This document shows positions 33,750 through 44,063 of a stretch of DNA of 64,000 bases, piece by piece; position 1 is the stretch's first letter, and each line of letters starts with the position of its first letter. The position numbers and the translations under genes were made by a program. The notes beneath the pieces were generated by a model, which saw only the letters and a list, made by a program, of their open reading frames with translations, was not told the DNA's origin and made no database searches. Source of the DNA: Diplodia intermedia (Eukaryota; Ascomycota; Dothideomycetes; Botryosphaeriales; Botryosphaeriaceae); NCBI GenBank assembly GCA_021495925.1, contig JAKEKT010000042.1:62001-126000 (forward strand), given 5' to 3'.

Positions 33750-35480
33750 ATGAACCGTGGTCTCCGCTCCCCCAGCAACCCCGCCTCCCCCGTCCAGGAC
33801 GTCTTCTCCTCCGCCCCGCACGACTGGCTCGTCGAGCAGGGCATCGTCCCGGCCGAGGCCATTTCCGAGGAGGAGATGTTCCGGCGCGCCGTCGCCGAGT
33901 CGCTCGTCACCGCGGCGGCTCCGGCCCTGGAGGACGAAGGCGAGATCCCGCACGCCGAGTCCTCCAGGCGGGCGGCGGCGCGCCCGCCCAAGGACGTCGA
34001 GGCCATGACGGACGAGGAGAGGGAGAACCTCGGCATCCTCATCTCCCTGGGCCTGGTCTACCGCAGTCCCAGCCCCAGCCCCAGCCCCAGCCCAAGCCCA
34101 AGCCCGCGCCCCAGCCCCTGCCCCAGCGGCCGGCCCGGACAGCAGGGCGTCGTCGAGGACCTCGTCCCCCTCGATGACAGCGAGTTCCTGCCAGTCCACC
34201 AGCTGTTCGGGTCGGTCCACCGGCAGGGGCTGTCGATCGACAGCGCCTTCGACCAGTTCGTGGGCTTCCTGGCCCAGGCCTACCCCGGTAGGCAGTTTGA
34301 GGAGTTCGCCGCTCGCCGCCTGCGGGGGCACCAGCAGCAGCAGCAACAGCTCCAGCCTGCCGAGGAGGGGGAGGCCTGGGTCAGGGCAGAGGGCCAGGGA
34401 GATGAGGATGAGGAGGAGGACGCCTCCGTCCCCCCCTCCCTGCACACCCCGGGATCGCAACCTCCTGTTGCGGTTCTCGGCTCCGGCGGGCAGCCGCCCG
34501 CCCCCTTCGTGTCGCTGGTCGACATCGAAGGTCCGGCAATGGAGGCGCTGGCGCCCTCCTTGTCGGAGCCGGAGCTTGAGGACGGGCAGGAGCCCGCGGG
34601 TGTTGCAGAGGAGGGCGGAGAGGCGGAGGCGTCGGAGAGAGAGGATGAGGAAGAGGAGGATGATGCGGCCTTGCCCGCCAGCCAGGGACCGGCGGTGCCG
34701 GCCGCCAACACCAACACCACCACCACCAGCAGCCCTGCCCCGCCGCCTGTCGAAGACAGGGAGAACTTGCCGTGGATCAAGCGGGATATCCAGGCGGCCG
34801 GCAGGGCCATGCAGTGGGTGTTGGCGGTCGACCCCGGCACATGGACCGTCGACGACCGCTACGAGCAGTGCGCTGCGCGCATGGAGCGGGAGTCGGGGAT
34901 CCGCCGGTCCTGGAGGGCCGTCCGCTCGGCGTACAACCGCCGAGTCCGCCGTGAGACTGGCGTCGACGAGCGGAAGACGCCCAAGCCGCACCGGCTGCAG
35001 ACCTCGGTGCAGAAGACCGGGAAGCGTTCTGCTCCCGTCTGGAAGGCTGCAGCCGCTGCGGCAAAGGCGGGCAAGGCCGCCGACAAGGCGATGAAGGAGG
35101 AGAAGAAGAGGAAGAGGGAGGAGGAGAAGGAGGCGAGGAAGGAGGAGAGGGAGGCGAAGAGGAGGAGGAAGGGGGAGGAAGAGGAGGGGAAGGGGAAGGG
35201 GAAGCGTCGCCGGGTGGAGGTTGACGAGGAGGACGAGGAGGTCGAGAAGGCCCCTCGTCGCATTAAGAGGGTGCGCTTCGCTCCTCGTTCCTCCGACTCG
35301 CCGAAGCCCGGCGACGAGAAAGAGGAGGAGCCGGCCGTGGCGGGCGCGGCTGGTGAGGGTTCTGCTTCGGCGGAGCCCGATACCCAGGCCGCCCAGGTGG
35401 CCGCGGACGAGGCTATGGCGCGTCGCCTCCAGAAGGAGGAGACCGCCAGTAGCCGTTCGCGCCGCGCTCGTCGCGGTTAG
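33750..35480 (+). CDS. acidic, largely disordered protein with a SANT/Myb-like segment
   Basis: This is a single exon of 576 residues. An N-terminal segment (SAPHDWLVEQGIVPAEAISEEEMFRRAVAES) precedes an Ser-Pro dipeptide run at about 106-120, then a polyQ stretch and a Glu/Asp-rich centre. At about 345-412 a helical, Trp-containing segment resembles a fungal SANT/Myb-type DNA-binding unit (WIKRDIQAAGRAMQWV, DDRYEQCAARMERESGIRRSWRAVRSAYNRRVRRETG). The C-terminus is a long Lys/Glu/Arg coiled region with nuclear-localisation-type clusters (KKRKREEEKEARK, KRRRVEVDEE). A nuclear role is likely and the exact function unknown. No intron is evident. The strong codon bias and very high GC make several other frames open, but only this one has a consistent domain picture. 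Confidence 0.7.
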   Translation: MNRGLRSPSNPASPVQDVFSSAPHDWLVEQGIVPAEAISEEEMFRRAVAESLVTAAAPALEDEGEIPHAESSRRAAARPPKDVEAMTDEERENLGILISLGLVYRSPSPSPSPSPSPSPRPSPCPSGRPGQQGVVEDLVPLDDSEFLPVHQLFGSVHRQGLSIDSAFDQFVGFLAQAYPGRQFEEFAARRLRGHQQQQQQLQPAEEGEAWVRAEGQGDEDEEEDASVPPSLHTPGSQPPVAVLGSGGQPPAPFVSLVDIEGPAMEALAPSLSEPELEDGQEPAGVAEEGGEAEASEREDEEEEDDAALPASQGPAVPAANTNTTTTSSPAPPPVEDRENLPWIKRDIQAAGRAMQWVLAVDPGTWTVDDRYEQCAARMERESGIRRSWRAVRSAYNRRVRRETGVDERKTPKPHRLQTSVQKTGKRSAPVWKAAAAAAKAGKAADKAMKEEKKRKREEEKEARKEEREAKRRRKGEEEEGKGKGKRRRVEVDEEDEEVEKAPRRIKRVRFAPRSSDSPKPGDEKEEEPAVAGAAGEGSASAEPDTQAAQVAADEAMARRLQKEETASSRSRRARRG

Positions 35481-36637
35481 GCGGTGGTGGTGATGGCGGT
35501 GATGGCGGTGGTGGCGGTGTGGTGGGTCTGGTTTTGGCGGTGGTGGTGTTCCGGTTTGGGTTTTGTCCTGTTTTTTCTCCCTCTTAGTTTTCCGCTCTGG
35601 GCTTCGGGCCCCTCAGATTTGCTTTTTGTTTGCTTTTGGGAGCCCGACTGCTGGCAGCGCGGTGCCAAACTCTAGTGTAGTATCAACGTCGTCTGCTGGC
35701 TCTGCTTCTTCGTCACGGAAGCAGAGGCAGGATTGTTTCCACTATCGTGTTTGGCCCTACGTGATCCTGTTTCGTACTTGTTCTGAGTTGCTTGCGTTCG
35801 TATTACCGAACAAGGCCTTACTGATGGGGCAATCTGCGTAAGCCCTTTCGACACGTCGACACTCAACAGCGTCGTCAAACAATAGATCACTCAGCCGTTG
35901 TTGAGAAGCGAGCTCGCCATTGTATTAGATATAGTTCACTCAGACGAGCCGAGTTTGACAGTTGCATTTGGGGGCAGGAAGACAAAGATGCGGAAATTGG
36001 GAGAGGGATGAGGGTCACAGACGGAACAATTCAGTCCCCACAAAGGCTGCATGCAAGGCATACTTCGGTTTGAGGATCAGGAGCAATCAGCCGAACGGCA
36101 ATTCTTCAGTTCGCCATGACCTGCCGTTGGGCTGGCAAGCGCGGCTACGGCTGCCGCAGCGTGCAGAAAGCGGTGTTCCAGAACGCCGGGCGGCCAAAGC
36201 GGATCGCATGTTTTTGGTGCCAATCCAAGGGCCGATCAAGCCATAGGAAAACACGGAGAGGAATCTGGCACTCGAGGTGTTGGAGACGCTGGCACGACTT
36301 GCTTCGTTTCGCGTGGAGCTGTGGGTAAGGTTGGCAGATCTGCGCAGATACAGCAGGTGGACGCGCGCATAAGGCAGAAATGATTGAAGGGAATGCACAT
36401 CACAGACGAGTGTTGCGAGGCGGGGTGACCGGTGGCGTCGGGGAGTGAGGTCGGCGAATCGGAGGCAGGCGCGGCTGATGGCGCACCCCCGCTAGCTGCT
36501 CCGTCCGTGCGCGGACCCGTGCCAAGCCCAGTCGAATGCTGCCGTTGCGCTTCTACCTATCCAAACGCGCCGTCCTCTTAAACGCCGCCCTCGCCCGTTC
36601 CTCCCGCGAGCTGCCTCCTGCCAGCACCCTCAGCACC
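35481..36637. other. intergenic region
   Basis: It begins with a GGTGGT/GGCGGT-rich minisatellite tract (35482-35560) after the preceding stop, then a T-rich 3' flank. It ends with the promoter of the gene at 36638. No gene is seen. An in-frame ATG at 36536 belongs to a different reading frame. Confidence 0.5.
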
Positions 36638-38169
36638 ATGGATGCCAGCAACGTCCACCCTGCGGGCGGCTATGCCGCCGACATGGACATCGATATGGAC
36701 ATTGACCTCACCACCGCCGACGACATTGAAGCCTTCGACACCGAGGGCATTACGCTTGTGCGCCTTCTCGATCCGCCGCGGCGTGCCCCTCTCGCTGACC
36801 CCCGACGCAGGATGATACCAACGCCCCGAACACTGGAGCTGGCCAGCCAAATGCTCCCTCAATCGAGCCTCAGCTGGAGAAGGTCAACGTCGAGGGCGTC
36901 GACAACCTCACCACTGCCCAAGTCAAGGCATACGCCCTTGACCACTTCCCTACCGACCAGTATGTCCGCCTCGAGTGGATTGACGACTCCCACGCGAATA
37001 TTGTCTACGAGACCGGAAACGCCGCTCTCGAGGCCCTTATCGGCCTCACCGATCCCAACAAGCGCGATCCTGCCACAGCTGCCGACACGCTGGAACACGC
37101 CCTGGAGCAGCGCGACGCGAGACCCTTCTTTGACAACCCGGAAGTTCAGCTGAAGATCAGGCTGGCCGTCACCACTGACGTCAAGGCTGCGCGCGCGCAC
37201 GAAGCCAGCCGCTTCTACCTCATGAACCCCGACAAAGATCCTCGTGAGAGGAGGAGGAAGCAACAAGGTGACCGTCGCAATGGAGGCGGCGATGGATACA
37301 ACAGGAGGCGCTACGACGAACGCGAGCAGCGACGGAGAAAGGACAATACCGAGTACGACATGGACATGTACGACGAAGAAGGTCCCTCTAGAGCTCGGGA
37401 TGACAGCAGGCGCGGCAGACGTCGTTCGCTGTCAGATGACTCGATAGATGGCCGTAGGAGGAGCAGGAGGAGGGAGGCGCGGAGCAAGAACCTGGACGAC
37501 CTACTTCCGTCCAAGGCTGACGGACGTCTGCGCGACCGCAGTGCATCCCCGCTCCGCGATGGCGATGGTCGCTACGGTTTCGGCGACGACGACAGTGCCG
37601 CGCATCGCCGTGTCCGCAGAAGGAGTTACTCCCCTCCGTCGAACCGTGGTCCTTCCGGCGGTAAAGAGCTTTTCCCGGGCCGTGGCGGTGCGACCAAGGA
37701 GCTCTTCCCAGCCTCAACCTCCAAGTCTACCCTTCTTTCGTCGACCGCCTCCAGCCCCAACCCCTCAACAAGCAACGCAAAGGAGCTGTTCCCCGGCAAA
37801 GGCGGACACACGCCTGGCAAGCGATCTCGCGAGCTGTTCCCGCACAAGACAGCTCACAGTAACCACCGCCGGCAGGATGCCTATGACTCAAGAGACCTAT
37901 CTGATGTAGCTTTCACGAATGGACGTAGTCTTGAGGAGCGTATTACTGGAGGACCCAACAGCAATGGCCGCCTCAATGGAGATGACCAAGGATTCAACGT
38001 CAGGGGTTCGGCAGACGCGTCCGGATTTTCCATCCGCGGAGCTGCAGACGTGAAAGAGCTGTTCCCCATGAAGACCGGCGCTGGATCAAATGCTGGGAAG
38101 GAGCTATTCGGAGAGAAGATCCAGGGTCGTGGCGGACCCAGGAGAAAGGCGGAGGATATGTACTTCTGA
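36638..38169 (+). CDS. NCBP3-like RNA-binding protein (nuclear cap-binding subunit 3 family)
   Basis: There are two exons, 36638-36757 and 36811-38169, split by a 53-base intron (GTGCGC donor, CTGAC branch, GCAG) in phase 0. The product is 492 residues. The RRM-like domain at about 67-120 contains the family WLDD motif as EWIDDSHANIVYE, with VKAYALDHFP before and AALEAL after. NCBP3 proteins bind cap-associated mRNA export complexes in the nucleus. The N-terminus is acidic (DMDIDMDIDLTTADD). The C-terminal half is Arg/Ser-rich, with six spaced copies of a K/R-E-L-F-(P) motif: KELFPGRGG, KELFPAST, KELFPGKGG, RELFPHKT, KELFPMKTG and KELFGEK. The motif series is the most distinctive feature and looks like a multivalent binding tract. 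Confidence 0.82.
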
Positions 38170-38569
38170 GCTATCAGTGCAGCCACGATGAAACATTCTC
38201 GGACGGCCTCACACCCCCAAAGACTTCCTTTACTTCTTCTTCTTCTTCTTCCGTGTCATTTTCTCGACTTTCTTTAATTGACATACATGGATGGCACGAC
38301 ACAAGGGTGGAGATTGGCATTTACATGGCTGGTTGGCTTGTTTTCTTCAACAGACTCACGTTATCGACGCAAGGCGCTCAGGATGTTTGCTGTATTTTTC
38401 ACGTCTGGGGTCTTCGGGATACCACATCTCTTTTGATCTTTTCCGTTCGAGATTCGATATGATACTGCCAACTTAAGAGATATTGCGAATCAAAAATGTT
38501 TACTGTTAATATGATCGCGAGATGAGCTTCATAGCAGGCGACAAGAATTGATCCCACTCATGTCTATCT
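38170..38569. other. 3' flank of the NCBP3-like gene
   Basis: It contains a TTC-rich tract at about 38233-38252. No gene is seen. Confidence 0.4.
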
Positions 38570-38889
38570 CAGTGAGATGTTGCACCCTATTTACGTGTGT
38601 AGTTGATTTCATTGTCCGGACGTGGGTGTATGTCTTTGAGCGGCAGCCCTAGCAGGCATGCCTTATTCATGAGGCCACAAGCGGGTTGTTTGCATCTTGC
38701 TCGATTAGGCTTAGCTTAGTTTGCTGGCAGGCGGTGATATAACCCACCGCCTGCAGTACCACCTAATCGATCATCCTTCGCACTCATCAGTCTTCAATGC
38801 TAACAGATGTATCCTTATTTTAGATTCAACTACACGCGTACTGTCCTCAGCGAGGATCACAGAGCTCAAGTATTCTTTAGAGCGCTGTG
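38570..38889. mobile_element. MITE-like foldback element, copy E (with internal insertion)
   Basis: The left half-core reads TACGTGTGTAGTTGATTTCA followed by TTGTCCGGACGTG (about 38593-38625). The right half-core is TTTTAGATTCAACTACACGC (about 38817), and the right end is CTCAAGTATTCTTTAGAGCG then CTGTG at 38889. The halves are about 190 bases apart instead of about 30. The spacer contains a separate nested hairpin. The left end is approximate. Confidence 0.65.
38701..38770. repeat. nested perfect hairpin inside copy E
   Basis: The outer arms are TCGATTAGG (38701-38709) and CCTAATCGA (38762-38770). The inner arms are GCAGGCGGTG (38727-38736) and CACCGCCTGC (38745-38754). Both pairs are exact complements. 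The ends may mark a second, smaller element inserted into the MITE. Confidence 0.75.
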
Positions 38890-39123
38890 ACCTTTTGTTG
38901 GAATCAACGACTGAAATGTAGCAGGGTGACAGCCAGCGTTCGCACCGGCACTGAGAATTCTTCGAGTACGACTCAAACCATTTCATCATTTCGAATCTTT
39001 CAGTAATTATTCACTTATACATCTTGAAGCTCTTCAATTACTTTCCATATAGATCCCTTATCTAACCCTGAACCGGCCATTGCCTCCAGCGTGGCAGGCA
39101 ACCGTACAGACCTCTCTCTCGCC

Positions 39124-39815
39124 CTAAGCCTCCTTGATCCGCCCATCCTTGACCATCTCCCTGATGGCCTGGATGCTCGACTCGACGGCCATCTGCGCGC
39201 CGGCGCGGTGCTTTTTGCGCAGCTCGGCGACGGCCGCCGCATCGCTCGCGTCGACCTCCGGGTACCGCCACGCGAAGCTGTACGTCATGTTCAGCGCGTC
39301 GTCCTTGTCGAAGCTGATGATGTTGCTGACGGTGGTGCCGTCGGGCTGGTGGAAGTCGACCTGACGATGCTCGTTAGCAAACGGACTGAACTCCTCACAT
39401 GCTATCGGTGGGAATCGTGAATATAGTCCTCTTCCCCTCTCTTCTTTCTCATTCCTCAAAACAACAACAAGTCCAACTCAAGACGAGAGAGGGACAGAGA
39501 GAGAGAGAGAAGGAAGGAAGAAAAAAAAAAGCATACCCTCGACGGCGCATAGCACTTGCACACCTCCTTCACCTTGGGGCTGCCCTGCCTGAAGCCCTCT
39601 TTGAACGTCGCCTCGCGCACGACGACCGGCACGGCCTCGGAGCCGCTCCCCTCGCTCGTCTCCTCCAGCACCTCCGTCCCGACGATCACGGGCACGAACT
39701 CCTGCGCGAACCGGATCTTGCGCTCCAGCCCGGCCCACACTTGGGCGACGGAGAGCGCGGGCGTGGCGCCGGCCGGGTTGATGGGCGAGGTGAAGGCGAC
39801 GTTGATGATCACCAT
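39124..39815 (-). CDS. DUF1857 family protein (SRPBCC-like fold)
   Basis: There are two exons, 39537-39815 and 39124-39360. The 176-base intron runs GTATGC...GTCAG with a GCTAAC branch and contains long A/G and T tracts. The product is 171 residues. The start is MVIINVAFTSPINPAG. The 14 codons of open frame before it are Lys/Gln-rich leader. Family features visible are ALSVAQVWAGLERKIRFAQEFVP, a central beta segment, CYAPSRVDFHQPDG (across the splice), NMTYSFAWRYPEV and the final helix AQMAVESSIQAIREM. DUF1857 proteins are small, single-domain fungal proteins related to START/SRPBCC ligand-binding folds, and some sit near secondary-metabolite genes. No such cluster is visible here. Confidence 0.88.
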
Positions 39816-40192
39816 TTTTTTTTTCTTTTTCGGTTGAGGGGGTTTCTGTTGCTGCAAGGGAGGAGGGGTTGATGGTGTTCTTTTTGCTGTTGGACGGGAC
39901 GGTGGGTTAGACGGCGTGTTCCGCTGGCTCTGTGTGGTATGGATTGGGATTTTTTGGTTGAGAGGTTGGACGGAGGGTTTGGGTGGTATGCACGTGGAAG
40001 TTGTAGCTTATTTGGGAAAGGGTGGTGGTCGTAGAGTAGCGTGGAATTCAGCTATATTAATGAGGGCGCCGTCGGTGTCGGGGTCGGCGGAGTGCGGGGT
40101 CAGTCCGAAACGCGAGGATTGGAAAGCGCCGTGGGGGGCGCAGCCGATGTATTCGGACTTGGTGACGTCAGCGGCATGCAGGGAAGCGCCGT
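39816..40192. other. upstream region of the DUF1857 gene
   Basis: This is the promoter side of the minus-strand gene, with T-rich and G-rich tracts. No gene is seen. Confidence 0.4.
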
Positions 40193-40376
40193 CACAGCAG
40201 GTGGCAGAATATTTGAGTCCTTTGAGCTCACCGAGGATGATACACTCTTCCTACATGGGCAGTTGAATCCATTGTCTGGACAAATACTCAAACACTCGCA
40301 TTTACGTCTGCAGACTGGATTCAACTGCGTACATGGATATGATTCAGGCAGGCCAATTTCTTTTGTCCCGGCTGTG
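40193..40376. mobile_element. MITE-like foldback element, copy F
   Basis: It starts CACAGCAGGTGGCAGAATAT and ends TTTCTTTTGTCCCGGCTGTG. The inner inverted repeat is CTACATGGGCAGTTGAATCC (about 40253) facing CTGGATTCAACTGCGTACAT (about 40316). The core holds TGTCTGGAC. It is 184 bases, compact and nearly intact. It lies upstream of the DUF1857 gene and beyond the MFS gene stop. Confidence 0.82.
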
Positions 40377-41172
40377 CGGTTGTAGGAATGAGGACGCCAA
40401 GAGCAAACGTGTGCGTCTGTTGTTCGATACGCATTGTTGGCTGTATCAGCAGACCCAGCACGAGGCGCTCGTACGAGCTGGTGCATGATTGATAAATGCT
40501 GGCCGAAGGGCGTTTGGTGTAAGCGCCAATGCAACTTTAATCCCTGCATCAACACCTAGTGTGCGCCGCACTGCAATACAAGGCACCGTAACACGTGTCT
40601 GTATTCTGGTCTTGTAATCATTCTTGTGCTCTTTAGCGTAACCTTGTTTATCCAATTGTAGTACCAACTCTACTTTGTAGCTTTTCTGTCTTACTTTACC
40701 ACAAGGACTCAGTGTGTGTCTGGGATCATTGTGGAACCTTGGTACCAACTACTTCACGGTTCAAAATGGTGTCAATTGCCACAGCGATTTCACATTTGGG
40801 GAGAAAAGGACCGTAACCATCGAGAATGATGACCTGGTCTGGCACGCCAAGCCTTTATTAGATGAACAACACTCCCTCAACAGCAAGACACCGCTCATAT
40901 GCTCCGCACATTCAATTACTGATTTATTCCTCCTCTATTTAACATCATACATGAATCTCTTCGCTAATATCTCATACTCTCATACATTGCTCGTCATTTC
41001 GTGTAGCGGTGTTAGTCCGTGCGCTGATGCCTTGATGTTCAGACCTTGACTCTTTCACCCCTCTTAATGCTCTTCCCTTCCCCATCAGTACTTACACTAT
41101 ACACGCACTTCGATCCTGAGCCTTGCGCTTCAGACTCTCTCAGAGTCTACACCTCCGAAGCCCGGACTCTTA
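40377..41172. other. intergenic region
   Basis: It is AT-richer than its surroundings. No gene is seen. It includes the 3' flank of the MFS transporter gene. Confidence 0.45.
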
Positions 41173-43074
41173 CTACAGCTGATACCTATAGTCAGGACTC
41201 AAGTCACCCATCTCCGTCTTTTCCCACTCGGTCAGTCCGAGATTGGTGGGTGTCTTGTCTCTCTTCCTGTTCGACCAAGAGCAGAGGACCCAGTAAAGGG
41301 TGCAGCTTAGCGCGCTAAGGCAAATGAACGCTATGCAGATGCTGTGTCCGGGAATGTAGTCGGGGGCATCTTTGCTAAGGAAGGCAAAGACGGATATAAT
41401 ACCGCCTATGTTCCCGAATCCAACCTGCCACGCACTAGCAACTGACCTGCGGTGATGTCCGCCAGTGTTCAAATTGAACCAGCAAACGATGACGGGCATT
41501 GCTGAGTAACAACCCATTGCGACAAGGAACAGGCCAGCATACTGCACGTCCACGTTGTCGTGTACAGATATTAGAATGCCAAATCCGGCGATGGCAATGG
41601 CGATCGGGATCAGCGTGAAGAGGAAGCGGTGTCGAGTTTTGTCTGATAGCCAAGCAACTGTCATGGCGAGCCCGAAAGCGGCTGCCCAAGGTGGTACGCT
41701 GTGCAGCTGTGTCTGGATCGCCGAGTAACCATAGGTCTTGAGGATAGCCGGAGAGAAGTATGCGTAACCGTAGGCAGGGACGATCAGACCGAAGTACATG
41801 AATCCTCCAACCCAAATTTTGGGATCCTTGAAAACACGGCCGATATCCCGGATGGTGATTTGGCGTTCGGCAGCCGAACGGCCTTGGTCAGCCTGCAGGC
41901 GGGCCTTGACGTATCTCTTCTCATCTTCACTGAGCCAATTCGCCTCCTCGGGGAAGTTGGGCAAAAGGAAGAAAAATATCACAGAGACCACAACTGTGAG
42001 AAGGCCTTCGAGAATGAAGATCCTGCGTCAATCGTAAGCCTTTGCCATCTTACGCAAGGTATACTGTGCAAACCCACCATCTCCATCCTCGGTATCCACG
42101 GATTCCATCCATCTTTCCGATTGCGGATGCGAGGAGGCCACCAAAGGCTCCTGCAAGGGTTGTGCTGCTGAAGAAGAAACTGTAGCGGCGCTGAGCTTCG
42201 CTGCGTCGATACCACATTCCTATCAAGTAGAAGCAACCGGGAAACATCCCACTCTCGAATAGACCAAGGAAGAATCCTGTTGCTGAATTAGAAATGGATT
42301 GAAGGCACGCAGCCAACAAATCTCCCCGCACCGCAGCAGCCCATCTCAGAGCCCGCAACAACGCATATGAATATAACAGAGCTGAAGAGGCCTTCGCGAC
42401 GGGCCCCTTTCCACTACTGTACCAATGGCTGTTGTGGTAGGCTAGCTCAATTAGGGTGCGCGGAGTTTTGTCAGCCGCATCATTGGGGGTTAGCGCTTAC
42501 TTGTTGCCAGCAGTCCAGAATAGTTCTGGACCAATCCTTGCATAGCAGTAGTAAATCCAAAGAAGAACATGCATCCAGACACTGGCCTAGAAGTCAGTGG
42601 GTGTGCTTTTCAGGGAGAGTTGGGGTACTGGGGTATACGAACACCACACTCTCGGCGAGACCTTCTTTAACAACACGTTCGATGGAACCTCGAACAGAAC
42701 GTATGGAACGAAGAAGATAACCAGCGCAATATTGTATTTCATGCTGTCTTTCGACGCAAGACCCAAATCCTCACTCAGGCCGAAGACATTGGCGTTGGCG
42801 ATGTTGACTCTGTCGAGAAAGGCCAACAGGTACAGAATGCACAGGTAAGGGATCACGCGGAAATCGATGCGATTGACAAGGCGACGGTCGGTCGTGTGCG
42901 GCGGGCACTCGACGTGGAGGTCGGAGTCGTACTCGACGGCAGCCGGGTCCTGGGCATAGCCGCCGTCGTCGCTCGAGCTGCGCGGAGCGACGACGACCTC
43001 TGCGCGAAGTGTTAGCACGCGGCGGCGGTGAGGCCAGGAATCAGCCAAACCTCACTTTCTGATCTCGAAAACAT
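41173..43074 (-). CDS. MFS anion:cation symporter, Dal5/TNA1 (allantoate/nicotinate permease) type
   Basis: There are five exons: 43056-43074, 42645-42999, 42501-42586, 42078-42276 and 41173-42022, all phase-consistent. The product is 502 residues with 12 expected membrane helices. After an acidic cytosolic N-terminus, helix 1 begins FRVIPYLCILYLLAFLDRVNIANANVFGL, the family hallmark. Next are VLFEVPSNVLLKK, then ATRFFLGLFESGMFPG, which is correct only if the acceptor CAACAG at 42277 is used. The loop GIRGYRGWRWIFILEGLLTV and, in the second half, VCWFNLNTGGHHRRSVASAW follow. Members import small organic anions such as nicotinate, allantoate, pantothenate or biotin precursors with protons. The substrate is undetermined. 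The first exon is only 19 bases. Confidence 0.9.
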
Positions 43075-43411
43075 GTCGAGGAGCCGTCGCTTTCCACAGG
43101 CAAGCAAAGACGCAGGGAAAGGGAGGGGAGCGACTGGCAGCTGTCAGCCGGCGGCGGACGATCCCTTATAAGCGTACGGCCATGGGTGACAGCTCGGTGA
43201 GCAAGCGCGCGAGGGCAATGAGTCTTAACGCCGGTATCGCAGCGCCAGCCCACATTGGTCTGAGGCACGACGCTTCCCCGCGTTCTCGGGGCGGTAATGC
43301 TGCCTCAAACGGATTGCCGTGTATTTTATTGGTTACGGGAGAGGCGGCGTGTGGAGAGAGGCAGATCGCACTAGGGCGCATGCGGCTAACGCTGTGCATC
43401 CGCATTGCCCC
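43075..43411. promoter_or_regulatory. upstream region of the MFS gene
   Basis: This is the promoter side of the minus-strand transporter. No gene is seen. Confidence 0.4.
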
Positions 43412-43622
43412 CACAGCGGGTGACAGAAGAATTGAGCCCACGCGCATCGGCCGCGTAGAGATATCACACCGGCTCCCGATGGGCAGTGGAATCCAGTGTC
43501 CGGAGGTGGGTGCGCGCACTCGACGCCCACATTTGCGTCCGGATCTTGGCTCCAACTGCCCGTGCAGGAGGCGCGCACCAACCTCGGCGGGCCCAGAGGG
43601 CTCAGATCTCCCGTCACCGCCG
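43412..43622. mobile_element. MITE-like foldback element, copy G (GC-rich variant)
   Basis: It starts CACAGCGGGTGACAGAAGAA. The inner inverted repeat is GATGGGCAGTGGAATCCAGT (about 43478) facing CTTGGCTCCAACTGCCCGTG (about 43546), with GTCCGGAGG and GTCCGGATC at the centre. The right end is CTCAGATCTCCCGTCACC. It differs from copies C and F mainly by C or G where they have T or A, so it may be closest to the unmutated parent. It lies between the divergent MFS and F-box genes. Confidence 0.8.
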
Positions 43623-44063
43623 GCCACGTCTTCCGGGGCAATGCTGGCACCGACTGACCGAGCCCTACAGCCGCGGTCCGGTGCCAGCGCAATCTCCAGA
43701 GTGGCGGCCAGGCCCGCTCTGCGTCAGCGCGCGGCCCGCTTGGCGAGAGGCGCCGGCCAAGCGCAGGGCTCACGCTGGACGGGCTCCAGGCCATGCGGCG
43801 ACGCCGGGGCCTGCCCGGCGGTTTTGGCGCGGACTGTAGGCCGGCTGCCGATCCAACGACCACCTCAGGGCACCCTCGCTGACCTTCACCTGCCCTCGCC
43901 CTCGCCCGCCCGAGCCTTGAGCCTCCTCCCACCACCCGCCCTCTCACCACCGCCCCGCTGCCTGCGCCGGCTCCGACCTCCGACCCCCCGGCTGTGCCAG
44001 TCCTCGCCAGCCCATGCCGCCGCCCTGACACCGGCCCTCGGCGCCGCAACCCGTCTGCCTGCC
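43623..44063. promoter_or_regulatory. upstream region of the F-box gene
   Basis: It is GC-rich. The reading frame of the next gene is open through it and upstream into the MITE, but the residues are Arg/Pro/Ala-rich filler. I place the start at 44064. Confidence 0.45.

Noticed and set aside
32943..34177. Long open frames through the minisatellite
   Set aside because: The repeat unit lacks stops in several phases. None continues sensibly into the gene at 33750.
33717..34991. 424-codon minus-strand frame opposite the SANT-like gene
   Set aside because: It is a mirror frame of a GC-rich, strongly biased coding region, with Gly/Arg/Leu filler and no domains.
39361..39536. Reading the DUF1857 gene as two genes because of the A/T- and GA-rich gap
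   Set aside because: The gap has a GTATGC donor, GCTAAC branch and CAG acceptor in phase, and joining restores the full DUF1857 domain.
43182..44063. Upstream extension of the F-box protein by almost 300 codons
   Set aside because: The frame runs through MITE copy G and is Arg/Pro/Ala-rich. The conserved sequence begins after ATG 44064.
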